DNA of 64,000 nt. Source: Phycisphaerales bacterium. Its GTDB lineage: Bacteria > Planctomycetota > Phycisphaerae > UBA1845 > Fen-1342. The notes under the pieces were generated by a model. The model ran no database searches, was not told the DNA's origin, and was given only the letters and a program-made list of their open reading frames with translations. Made by a program: the position numbers and the translations under genes. Location: assembly GCA_016716475.1 (NCBI GenBank), contig JADJWG010000002.1, positions 496,001-560,000 on the forward strand, in the 5' to 3' direction. Positions 7,930 through 16,014 of the stretch are shown here, in pieces (within the stretch, counting starts at the first letter, position 1; every line of letters starts with the position of its first letter).

Positions 7930-9158
7930 TGGGAAGCGCAGAGGCGACAGCGGCGGCTGGAAGTTTGTTCGAAGCGGGGCGGCGTGGTGCGGAGGTGCGC
8001 TCCGACTGCTGGGTGGGCTTGGAGTTGCGCGGCTCAGGCGGAATCGAACTGGAGTTGCGCTCACGCGTAGCCGTGCTTTACGGTGACTCCCTCCGCGTGC
8101 AAGTCCGTGAGACCATGGCAGCGCTCGGTGTGCCGCACGCGCGCATCGAGCTCGAGGACGCGGGTGCGCTGCCATGGGTGCTGATGGCACGCCTGGAGGC
8201 GGCGGTTCGCAAGGCACGCGCAGCAGCCGGGCGTCCGCTCTGCGCGGATGACGGCGCGCCACCTGCCATCGAGCCAAGCGTCCGGCCAGTCCCGGAACGA
8301 GTGCGGCTGCGGCGCAGTCGGCTCTACCTGCCGGGCAACGAGCCGAAGTTCATGTTGAATGCCGGGCTTCATCGGCCGGATGGGCTGATTCTGGACCTTG
8401 AGGACAGCGTGGCGCCGGCGGTGAAAGAGGAAGCCCGACTGTTGGTGCGCAACGCGCTGCGGGTGCTTGATTTCGGCCCGGCGGAGCGGATGGTGCGCAT
8501 CAACCAGGGGGATCGCGGGCTCGCAGATCTCGACTATGTCGTACCACACGGTGTCGATCTCATCCTGATCCCCAAGGTGGAGTCGTCCGAGGATGTGCGC
8601 TGTGTGGCTGAACGAGTGAGGGCGCTCGCGTCCGAGCACAAGTTAGCGCGTCCAGTGTTCCTGATGCCGATCATTGAGAGTGCGCGTGGCGTGCTTCGCG
8701 CGGAGGATATTGCGACGGCGGCCCCCGAGGTCGTGGCGTTGACCATCGGCCTGGAGGACTTTACCGCCGACCTCGGCATCACGCGGACCGAGGAAGGCCG
8801 GGAGAGCTTTCTGGCGCGGAGCCAGATCGTGCTCGCAGCCCGGAGCGCAGGTGTGCAACCCATCGACACGGTGTACTCCGACGTGGACAACGAGGACGGA
8901 CTGCGGGCGAGTGTGCGCGAAGCGCGTGGGCTTGGTTTCGTCGGCAAGGGCTGCATCCACCCCCGTCAGATTCGCGTGATTCACGAGACCTTTACTCCGG
9001 CACCTGCTGAACTGGAGAAGGCCCGGCGTATCATTGCGGCCTTTGAAGAGGCGCAGTTGCGTGATGTCGGTGTCGTCACACTCGGCAGCAAGATGATTGA
9101 CGCGCCCGTTGTGGCCCAGGCCTTCGCGGTCGTGCGCGCTGCGGAGGCGGCTCCGTGA
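7929..9158 (+). CDS. citDE: Citrate lyase acyl-carrier (gamma) and beta subunit fusion
   Basis: The 409-residue protein starts at ATG 7929, overlapping the upstream TGA as ATGA. Residues 1-95 match CitD: RSDCWVGLEL, then GGIELELRSRVAVLYGDSLRVQV, then ARIELEDAGALPWVLMARLEAAV. The Ser at 25 in RSD is the likely prosthetic-group site, by position only. Residues 129-400 are CitE/HpcH-type: RSRLYLPGNEPKFM, LILDLEDSV, the RINQGDRGLADLD loop, LMPIIESARGV, TIGLEDFTADLG, and GKGCIHPRQI. CitE cleaves citryl bound to the carrier into oxaloacetate and acetyl-carrier. The normally separate subunits are joined by a 30-residue linker. CitF lies two genes downstream. The activating ligase and CitG/CitX are not in the window. 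Confidence 0.88.
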   Translation: MGSAEATAAAGSLFEAGRRGAEVRSDCWVGLELRGSGGIELELRSRVAVLYGDSLRVQVRETMAALGVPHARIELEDAGALPWVLMARLEAAVRKARAAAGRPLCADDGAPPAIEPSVRPVPERVRLRRSRLYLPGNEPKFMLNAGLHRPDGLILDLEDSVAPAVKEEARLLVRNALRVLDFGPAERMVRINQGDRGLADLDYVVPHGVDLILIPKVESSEDVRCVAERVRALASEHKLARPVFLMPIIESARGVLRAEDIATAAPEVVALTIGLEDFTADLGITRTEEGRESFLARSQIVLAARSAGVQPIDTVYSDVDNEDGLRASVREARGLGFVGKGCIHPRQIRVIHETFTPAPAELEKARRIIAAFEEAQLRDVGVVTLGSKMIDAPVVAQAFAVVRAAEAAP

Positions 9159-9634
9159 GTGACACCGCCATCCGAATTCGCCGAGCCACGGCGGCAGACT
9201 GCGGTGCGCTAGCCGAGGTGCTCGCAGCGCTCGGCTTCGATCAACTCACGGCGCTGTCACAGGAGCAGCGCCAGGCACAAGTGGCGCGCCACATGGAGGC
9301 GCTGCTCGGCAACGAGTTCAGTGCAGTTTGGGTCGCAGAGGCACAGAGCAGCATCGTTGGCTACGCGGCCGCTCATTGGATTCCGGTCCTGGGGCTCGCC
9401 GGGCCGGAGGGTTATGTGAGTGAACTCTTCGTGCGCGCGGATTGGCGCGGGCGTGGTGCTGGTACAGCGCTGCTGGAGGTCGTCGAGCGTGCCGCCCGCG
9501 ACCACGGCTGCGTACGACTGAGTCTCTTGAATCTGCGGGCACGCGCAGCTTACCGCCGCGGGTTCTACCCGCAGCGCGGCTGGGTGGAGCGAGATGCAGC
9601 CAATTTCGTTCGCCGACTGGAGGAGGCGCGGTGA
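9155..9634 (+). CDS. GNAT family N-acetyltransferase
   Basis: The 159-residue protein starts at GTG 9155 inside the citDE stop (GTGA overlap). It opens with IRIRRATAADCGALAEVL, has the conserved strand SSIVGYAAAH, and carries the acetyl-CoA pyrophosphate loop in YVSELFVRADWRGRGAGTALLEVVER. A substrate cannot be deduced. It is translationally coupled to both neighbours in the citrate lyase operon, so co-regulation is likely. A direct role such as regulatory acetylation of a lyase subunit is only a guess. Confidence 0.85.
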   Translation: MSDTAIRIRRATAADCGALAEVLAALGFDQLTALSQEQRQAQVARHMEALLGNEFSAVWVAEAQSSIVGYAAAHWIPVLGLAGPEGYVSELFVRADWRGRGAGTALLEVVERAARDHGCVRLSLLNLRARAAYRRGFYPQRGWVERDAANFVRRLEEAR

Positions 9635-10038
9635 AACGCTGGCTCGTGAAATCGGATCCGGAGGAGTACGCGGCCGGTGATCTGGAGCGTGACGGACGCG
9701 CGACCTGGGACGGTGTGAGCAACGCGCTCGCCCAGCAGCACCTGCGGGCCATGTCGGTGGGAGATGGGGTGCTCGTGTATCACACGGGCAAGGAGAAGGC
9801 CGTTGTTGCGGAAGCACGCGTCGCCGGTCCACCCGTGCCCGACCCGACGAATCAGGGGGGGAAGCTCGTGGTGGTAGAGCTCGCATTCATGCGCTGGTTG
9901 CCGCGGGCAGTACCGCTAGCCGAGATCAAAGCCGACCCGGCGTTCGATGATTTCGCCCTCGTCCGAATCGGCCGCCTTTCCGTGATGCCCGTGACGATCG
10001 CGCAGTGGAATCGCATCCTGAAGTTGACCAAGGTGTGA
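9631..10038 (+). CDS. EVE domain protein
   Basis: The 135-residue protein starts at GTG 9631 behind AGGAGG and overlaps the preceding stop. It has the EVE pattern throughout: KRWLVKSDPEEYAAGDL at the N terminus, TWDGVSNALAQQHLRAM, VGDGVLVYHTGKEKAVV, then DPTNQGG and VELAFMRWLP, ending with the VMPVTIAQWNRIL helix. EVE domains are PUA-like folds that bind modified bases in DNA or RNA. Its place inside a citrate lyase operon has no obvious explanation from known function. Confidence 0.9.
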   Translation: MKRWLVKSDPEEYAAGDLERDGRATWDGVSNALAQQHLRAMSVGDGVLVYHTGKEKAVVAEARVAGPPVPDPTNQGGKLVVVELAFMRWLPRAVPLAEIKADPAFDDFALVRIGRLSVMPVTIAQWNRILKLTKV

Positions 10039-10052
10039 GAGTGAGGTCACCC

Positions 10053-11660
10053 GTGAAGGTGGAACTGGTCGAAAACGCGGCCGGGCGGTTGGTGCCTACG
10101 ACGGTGAATGGGCGGGAGCAAGTCCCGTTTTGCGGCGTGGGCAAGCACACCCCCACGGGTCGCACTGCTGCGCCTGCGGTGCGCACCTGCAACAACTACC
10201 CTCCCGATGGCCGCAAGGTGACTGCCGAAGCGCGCCGGCTGCCGGGTGCGGAAGCGGAGATACGTGCCGTGGCAGCCCTGAAGGTTGCGCTGCAAACGGC
10301 CGGACTGCGCGACGGTATGACCATTTCGACCCACCACCACTTTCGAAATGGAGATCGCGTGGCCGTGCCGTTGTTCCGTGCGGCGGCTGAATTGGGGGTG
10401 CGGGATCTGCGCTGGTTTCCGTCGGCTTGTTTCCCATGCCATGCCCCCCTGATCGAACTGCTCGAGTCAGGGGTCATCCGCTATGTCGAAGGCAGCATGA
10501 ACGGCCCCCTCGGCGATTTCTGCAGCACTGGGCGGATGCGGGGTCTCGGCGTACTCCGCTCCCACGGTGGACGCTGGCAGGCGGTGCAGGACGGCGAAGT
10601 GCACATCGACATCGCCGTACTGGCAGCACCCACGGCCGACGCCTTCGGCAATGCGAATGGCGTACAGGGGCCTTCGGCCTGCGGGGGGCTCGGGTTCGGT
10701 CTCGTCGATTCGCTCTACGCGGACCATGTGATCGTGGCGACCGACAACCTCGTGCCGTTCCCGTGTGTGCCGTGGCAGATCCAGGGCAACCACGTTGACC
10801 AGGTTGTCGTGCTCGAATCCGTCGGCGATCCAGCCAAGATCGTCTCCGGCACGACCCAGCTCACCCGCAGCCCCGACCGGCAGCTGATTGCGGAACTGGC
10901 CGCAATATTCGTCCGTGCGGCCGGCCTCCTGCGCGACGGTTTCTCGTTCCAGGCGGGCGCGGGCGGCACGGCGTTGTCGTTCGCGCTCTACCTGCGCGAG
11001 TTCATGCGCCGGGAGGGCGTGCGGGCCCGCTTCATCCGCGGCGGCAGCACGCAGTACCTCGTGGAGATGCTTGCAGAGGGCCTGACCGACTACATCCTCG
11101 ATGGACAAACCTTCGATCTCGCGGGTGTGCGGTCGATGGGCGCGAATCCGCGCCACGTCATGACAAGTCCCTTCACCAGTTACAACTGGCACGGCAAGGG
11201 CTGTTTCGCCACCTTTGTCGACATCGTTGTGCTCGGCGCGACCGAAGTTGATCTTGATTTCAACGCGAACGTGGTGACACACTCGGACGGCCGTCTGCTA
11301 CATGGCATCGGTGGCTGGCAGAACTGTCTGGCGAGTCCCTGCGTGATCCTGCCGATCCCGGCTGTGCGCGACCGTATCCCCGTGATCGTGGACCGTGTCA
11401 CCACGTTGTGCGGTCCCGGCGAGATGATCGATGTCGTGGTGACGGAGCGCGGCATCGCGATCAACCCGCGCCGGACCGACCTGCTCGACGCGACGCGCAA
11501 CAGCGGCCTCCCGATCCGCCCGCTGGCGGAGATCAAGGCCGAAGTCGACCGGCTGTGTGGCGGCGCGCCCGCGAAGCCACCGCTGACGGAGCAGGTCGTG
11601 GCCGTGGTGAAGTGGGTGGATGGTACGGTGCTCGATGCAGTCAGAAGAGTGGGTGGTTAG
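10053..11660 (+). CDS. citF: Citrate lyase alpha subunit (citrate:acetyl-ACP transferase)
   Basis: The protein has 535 residues from GTG 10053, which has GAGG six bases upstream. GTG codons at 10035 (overlapping the EVE stop) and 10041 are alternatives. It carries CitF features: a long N-terminal segment, GMTISTHHHFRNGD, RYVEGSMNGPLGDF, AFGNANGVQGPSACGGLGF, NLVPFPCVPWQIQGNHVDQVV and the C-terminal CGPGEMIDVVVTERGIAINP. The alpha subunit swaps acetate for citrate on the carrier; the beta domain of CitDE then cleaves citryl-carrier. The presence of both argues for true citrate lyase rather than a lone CitE-like aldolase. It is the last gene of the operon and converges on the mutase gene. Confidence 0.92.
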   Translation: MKVELVENAAGRLVPTTVNGREQVPFCGVGKHTPTGRTAAPAVRTCNNYPPDGRKVTAEARRLPGAEAEIRAVAALKVALQTAGLRDGMTISTHHHFRNGDRVAVPLFRAAAELGVRDLRWFPSACFPCHAPLIELLESGVIRYVEGSMNGPLGDFCSTGRMRGLGVLRSHGGRWQAVQDGEVHIDIAVLAAPTADAFGNANGVQGPSACGGLGFGLVDSLYADHVIVATDNLVPFPCVPWQIQGNHVDQVVVLESVGDPAKIVSGTTQLTRSPDRQLIAELAAIFVRAAGLLRDGFSFQAGAGGTALSFALYLREFMRREGVRARFIRGGSTQYLVEMLAEGLTDYILDGQTFDLAGVRSMGANPRHVMTSPFTSYNWHGKGCFATFVDIVVLGATEVDLDFNANVVTHSDGRLLHGIGGWQNCLASPCVILPIPAVRDRIPVIVDRVTTLCGPGEMIDVVVTERGIAINPRRTDLLDATRNSGLPIRPLAEIKAEVDRLCGGAPAKPPLTEQVVAVVKWVDGTVLDAVRRVGG

Positions 11661-11766
11661 CAGGGGGATCGCGGTGTATGGGGACCACGGGCCGTGGCAC
11701 GGTGCGGTGACGTAGGGCTGGCGAAAATGGGTGCGCGACCGCGGTGGTCACGCTGCATGCGCCGTG

Positions 11767-13407
11767 CTACAGCTCCGGTCCGCCGTCGTACCGCCCGTAC
11801 ACGCCCACCAGGGTATCCATCATCTCACCCACGGTCGCGTGAGCACGCGCCGCGTCGATCAGTGCTGGCATGACGTTCTCGTCGTTCAGGGCGGAACGCC
11901 GCAGTCCCTCCAGCGCGGCCGCGTGCCGCCGCGCGTCGCGGCTACCCTTCAGTGCCCGTACCCGGGCAACTTGTTCGCGCTCCACCTCAGCGTCGATCTT
12001 CAGTAGCGGAATGCGTTCGTAATCGCCATCCACATACTTGTTCACGCCGATCATCACGCGCTCACCCCGGTCGAACTCCTGTCCGAACCGGTGCGAAGAC
12101 TCTGCGATCAGGCGGCGGAAATAGCCCGCCTCGGTGGCCTGCAGAACGCCCCCGAAGGTGCGGTAGGTTTCGTCGATGATGCTCTGTGCCTGTCGTTCCA
12201 TCTCATCGGTGAGCGCCTCCACGAACCAGCTCCCCCCGAGCGGGTCCACGGTCCGCGTCACCCCGGTTTCTTCCGCGATGACCTGTTGCGTACGCAACGC
12301 CACTTTCACCGCCTGCTCGGTGGGTAGTGCCAGGGTCTCATCCATGCTGTTCGTGTGCAGCGACTGCGTACCGCCGAGAACCGCGGCGAGCGCCTGATAC
12401 GCGACGCGCACGATGTTGACGAGCGGCTGCTGCTCCGTGAGGGAGACACCCGCGGTCTGGCAGTGGCAGCGCAGCCACCAACTGCGCTCCTGTTCGGCGT
12501 GGAAGCGGTCGCGCGCAATGCGAGCCCACATACGCCGGGCGGCCCGGAGCTTGGCAACTTCCTCGAAGAACTCGTTGTGGATGTCCCAGAAGAAGCTGAT
12601 ACGGGGCAGGAAGTCGTCGGGGGCCAGGCCGCGCCGCAGCGACTCCTCGACGTAACACATGCCGTCTGCCAGTGTGAAGGCCAGCTCCTGCGGTGCGGTT
12701 GCGCCCGCCTCGCGAATGTGATAGCCGCTGACGCTGACCGTGTTCCACTGCGGCATGTGCCGGGTGCAGTATTCGATCGTGTCAATCACGAGTTTCACGC
12801 TCGGCGTCGGCGGAAAGACGAACTCGTTCTGAGCGTGGAACTCCTTGAGAATGTCGTTCTGCAGCGTGCCGCGCAAATCCGCAAGCGGGACGCCCTGTTC
12901 CTCGGCCACGCAAATGTAGAACGCCAGCAGAATCGCCGCCGGCGCGTTGATCGTCATGCTGGTACTGACCTGGGCGAGGTTGATCCCGTCGAACAGCACG
13001 CGCATGTCGTCGAGCGAACTGACCGCCACGCCGCACTTGCCGACTTCACCCAGCGACAGCGGATCATCCGAGTCACGTCCCATCAGCGTCGGCAGATCAA
13101 AGGCGGTGGAAAGTCCGGTTTGGCCATGTTCGAGCAGATATTTGAACCGCTGGTTGGTCTGGGCCGCTGTTCCAAAACCGGCGAACTGGCGCATCGTCCA
13201 CGGCCGCTGGCGGTACATGGTCGGGTGCAGGCCACGCGTGAACGGGAACGCCCCCGGGGTGCCGATATCCTGCTCGCGGTCCCTGCCTGCCTGGTCGTCC
13301 GGACCGTAGACGCGGCGGATGGGTAGCCCCGACATGGTCGTGGGATCTCCGCCGGGGCGGCGTTGTGCGGGAGTCGGCGGTAGAGTGGGCGCCACTTCGG
13401 TGCTCAT
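11767..13407 (-). CDS. Methylmalonyl-CoA mutase family, large (catalytic) subunit
   Basis: The protein has 546 residues from ATG 13407 behind AGGAGA; nine extra in-frame codons upstream are not needed. It has the mutase TIM-barrel signatures: PTMYRQRPWTMRQFAGFGTAAQTN, GLSTAFDLPTLMGRDSDDP, STSMTINAPA, GTLQNDILKEF, WNTVSVSGYHIREAG, and GGTQSLHTNSMDE. The family carries out B12-dependent carbon-skeleton rearrangement such as methylmalonyl-CoA to succinyl-CoA. The B12-binding domain (DxHxxG) is missing, so a separate small subunit encoded elsewhere is needed. The exact acyl-CoA is not certain. It is a single gene convergent with citF; both supply or drain acyl-CoA and TCA metabolites. Confidence 0.88.
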   Translation of the reverse strand: MSTEVAPTLPPTPAQRRPGGDPTTMSGLPIRRVYGPDDQAGRDREQDIGTPGAFPFTRGLHPTMYRQRPWTMRQFAGFGTAAQTNQRFKYLLEHGQTGLSTAFDLPTLMGRDSDDPLSLGEVGKCGVAVSSLDDMRVLFDGINLAQVSTSMTINAPAAILLAFYICVAEEQGVPLADLRGTLQNDILKEFHAQNEFVFPPTPSVKLVIDTIEYCTRHMPQWNTVSVSGYHIREAGATAPQELAFTLADGMCYVEESLRRGLAPDDFLPRISFFWDIHNEFFEEVAKLRAARRMWARIARDRFHAEQERSWWLRCHCQTAGVSLTEQQPLVNIVRVAYQALAAVLGGTQSLHTNSMDETLALPTEQAVKVALRTQQVIAEETGVTRTVDPLGGSWFVEALTDEMERQAQSIIDETYRTFGGVLQATEAGYFRRLIAESSHRFGQEFDRGERVMIGVNKYVDGDYERIPLLKIDAEVEREQVARVRALKGSRDARRHAAALEGLRRSALNDENVMPALIDAARAHATVGEMMDTLVGVYGRYDGGPEL

Positions 13408-13668
13408 TCGATAGGTCTCCTGCGCGCAGACCACACGCGTTCGATGCCAGAAGGGTCAGGGGGCGGAATCGGGACGATCTCGGGCGATTCCGGCTGCTGC
13501 CCGGCGGAACATTCCTGCAATATACATTGTAGTGTCGCGCGGGGGGGTCGGGGTAATGTCGGTCATTCGGCTAAAGCCCAATGATGCCCTGACCGGGGCC
13601 GCGGAACCGCCGGCCGGTGGGTACGTGGCGGTAGTTGCCGTATACTGTCAATCGATGGAGGTTACGCG

Positions 13669-14547
13669 ATGGGTCCGGTCGCGGCGGGTGCCGTGCCACA
13701 ACCCGAGGGTGGGGACGCACATGTCGCCGTACCATTCGCGTGCGCGGAAATCTGGGGTGGCAACCGCTCGGTGGACCAACGCTTTGATCTGCCGGGTATC
13801 CGGGGGCGGATTTTTTCACAGCCGAGCGATGGCGGCCGGGGAGGCGACCTGCACTACATCTCACTCTGCAACTCCGGGTTGCTTTCCCGCATCTGCCTCG
13901 CGGATGTCGTCGGGCACGGTGCGCGCGTCGCACGGGCAGGCGATGTACTGCATCGCCTGCTGCGGCGGTACATGAACAGTGTCGATCAGCGGCGTGTGCT
14001 GCGCGATCTCAATCGGGCGCTCGAAGCCGAGCACCCGGATGAGATTACAACGGCATTGGCGCTGAGTTACCTACCCCCGACGCGGTTGCTGTCGGTGAGC
14101 TATGCCGGTCACCCGCCGGCCTGGCTTTACCGCGTCCGGACCCGCCGTTGGGAACCGCTCCGGCCCGCTACGGCCGGATTGCCGCGACACGGACTCCACG
14201 ACCTGCCGCTCGGGGTGGACCCCAGTACACGGTTTACGCGGCGGATGCTGCGCGTCATCCCAGGCGATCGCCTGCTCGCGATCACGGACGGAGTACTGGA
14301 GGCGCCCGGGTCGGACGGCACCCTTTTCGGGGTGGCGCGCTTGCAGCGTTTCCTCGAATCTTCCGATGGGGCAGATGCAGACCTGCTGATCGACCGGCTG
14401 CGGACAGCGATTGTACAATTCAGCGGGAATCCGGCCCTGTCACACGATGATGTGACGATTCTGCTGCTCGAATTCATGCCTGGGCCGCCAGCCCTGGGAA
14501 TCTGGCACATGGTTCGCAATCGACTGCTCCGTCGCCTGATGAGCTGA
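13669..14547 (+). CDS. PP2C-type (SpoIIE-like) serine/threonine phosphatase
   Basis: The 292-residue protein starts at ATG 13669 behind GGAGG. It has the SpoIIE phosphatase pattern: GGDLHYISL at 58-66 (first metal-binding Asp60), ICLADVVGHG at 75-84 (second Asp79), LALSYLPPTRLLSVSYAGHPPAWLYR, LLAITDGVLEA, and SHDDVTILLLEF at the end. Such enzymes usually dephosphorylate anti-sigma-factor antagonists in partner-switching or stress pathways. No PAS, GAF or receiver domain is attached, and no anti-sigma partner lies next to it. The C terminus carries a short basic tail (RNRLLRRLMS). Confidence 0.82.
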   Translation: MGPVAAGAVPQPEGGDAHVAVPFACAEIWGGNRSVDQRFDLPGIRGRIFSQPSDGGRGGDLHYISLCNSGLLSRICLADVVGHGARVARAGDVLHRLLRRYMNSVDQRRVLRDLNRALEAEHPDEITTALALSYLPPTRLLSVSYAGHPPAWLYRVRTRRWEPLRPATAGLPRHGLHDLPLGVDPSTRFTRRMLRVIPGDRLLAITDGVLEAPGSDGTLFGVARLQRFLESSDGADADLLIDRLRTAIVQFSGNPALSHDDVTILLLEFMPGPPALGIWHMVRNRLLRRLMS

Positions 14548-14823
14548 AGGGTCATGGGAAGGGGATCTGGGAACAGTGCGAAAGCGGCTGATCGAGGATG
14601 GTGGCGAGGTTGCAACGAGGGGGCACCGCCCAAGCAAAGGACATCACGGTTGACAATTCCTGCGGGTCGGATATCAAGGATTGTTGCAGGTATGCGCAGG
14701 GTGGCGCAAAGGAGCGCACCGCGGACCTGACGGAGCGGCCGGCCCTTTTTTACGGGCCCGGCCAGTAGTGGCGGCGTCTGACCCCCGTTCCAGGGTTCGG
14801 TCAGTGCGCAAGGAGTTGTGCGG

Positions 14824-15048
14824 ATGTCGAAGTACAAGATTGAGATCGATCGGGACTTGTGCATCGGTGACGGCGCCTGCTGTGGCGAAGCCCCGAACGC
14901 GATCGAAATGGACGGGGATAACATCGCTATCGTGACCAACGTGGATTCACACACGCCCGAGGAATTGCTCGCGGCGGCGCAAATCTGCCCGGTCGACGCT
15001 ATTATCGTGACGGACAACGAGACCGGCGAGCGGGTCCACCCGAAGTAG
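14824..15048 (+). CDS. Small ferredoxin with CxxDxxC cluster motif
   Basis: The 74-residue protein starts at ATG 14824 with AGGAG eight bases upstream. Cys13, Asp16, Cys19 and Cys55 (in CPVDAI) match single-cluster ferredoxins of the CxxDxxC...CP type. These bind a [3Fe-4S] or Asp-ligated [4Fe-4S] cluster. An extra Cys20 sits next to Cys19. The sequence is acidic, as usual for such electron carriers (for example DRDLCIGDGACC). The electron partner is unknown. A GC-rich hairpin at 14737-14763 lies upstream in the 276-base spacer. It could belong with the next cassette, but a 234-base gap argues for separate transcription. Confidence 0.85.
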   Translation: MSKYKIEIDRDLCIGDGACCGEAPNAIEMDGDNIAIVTNVDSHTPEELLAAAQICPVDAIIVTDNETGERVHPK

Positions 15049-15282
15049 GTCCTGCGCTCCCGGTTCCCGACATACTCATTGTGAGCCCTACGTGCTTACC
15101 GTAAACGGTCACGGGCGCTGCTGTCCGCGGGTAGCCGAGTACTTGGCCGGAGCGTGGCGTCCGTCGTTCTGCGAGTTCGGCGTACGAGGCCGAGCGGTGG
15201 ACGATGGGGGGGGGCGGCTGGAGTTCGGCCGCCGGTTGGCGGCGCCTGTGGCAAGCGGTGAAGGGCAGGTGTCCCTCCCGTG

Positions 15283-16014
15283 ATGCGCGTCCTCAATCTG
15301 GATATCCAACCCCAACCGGACGATACCACCTGCGGGCCGACATGCTTGCATGCGGTCTACCAGTTTTACGACGATCGAATGGATCTGCATGACGTCATCG
15401 CGGGCGTACTGAGTCTGCGCGATGGCGGCACGCTCGCGGTGCTATTGGCCTGCCATGCACTGCAGCGCGGCTACCGAGCCACGATCTACACTTATAACCT
15501 GCAGGTCTTTGATCCTTCATGGTTCACACCGACGCCGCAGGATCTGCCTGCGAAGCTCCGGGCACAAGCTCGGGTGAAGTCCAGCGAGCGGCTGACCACG
15601 ACGACCGACGGTTACCTCGAGTTTCTCCGGCTCGGGGGCCTGGTTTCCTTCGAACCGCTGACGCGAGGGCTGGTACTGCGACTGCTCCGGCTCGGCCGGC
15701 CGATTCTGACGGGTCTCAGCGCGACCTACCTGTACCAGGAGCCGCGCGAGGTCCCGGCGACGAACAAGCCGGACGACGTGGCGGGACTACCGGCCGGGCA
15801 CTTCGTGGTATTGTGCGGGCACGACGAGGTGACGCACGAGTTGATGCTGGCCGACCCCTTGCACCCGAATCCGCTCTCCGCGAGCCACTTCTACCAGATG
15901 CACGTGGACCTGGTACTCGGCGCCATCCTGCTGGGTGTGGTAACCTACGATGCGAATCTGCTGATTCTGGAGCCGCCACTGTCGGCTTCCGGCCCCGCCG
16001 AGGAAAGGCCGTGA
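15283..16014 (+). CDS. C39-like cysteine peptidase
   Basis: The protein has 243 residues from ATG 15283; a GTG at 15280 is an alternative. It shows the papain-like C39 triad: Cys17 in DDTTCGPTC, His173 in AGHFVVLCGHD and Asp191 in MLADPLHPN. No signal peptide, membrane segment or ABC domain is present, so it is cytosolic, unlike bacteriocin exporters. It overlaps the ATP-grasp gene by four bases (GTGA). In such a cassette it may trim or hydrolyse the peptide made by the two ligases, or act as a transpeptidase. This is inference from context. Confidence 0.8.
   Translation: MRVLNLDIQPQPDDTTCGPTCLHAVYQFYDDRMDLHDVIAGVLSLRDGGTLAVLLACHALQRGYRATIYTYNLQVFDPSWFTPTPQDLPAKLRAQARVKSSERLTTTTDGYLEFLRLGGLVSFEPLTRGLVLRLLRLGRPILTGLSATYLYQEPREVPATNKPDDVAGLPAGHFVVLCGHDEVTHELMLADPLHPNPLSASHFYQMHVDLVLGAILLGVVTYDANLLILEPPLSASGPAEERP

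Noticed and set aside
14737..14763. GC-rich hairpin with internal T-run before the ferredoxin gene
   Set aside because: The Ts are in the loop, not after the stem, so it is not a standard terminator. It may be incidental in GC-rich DNA.
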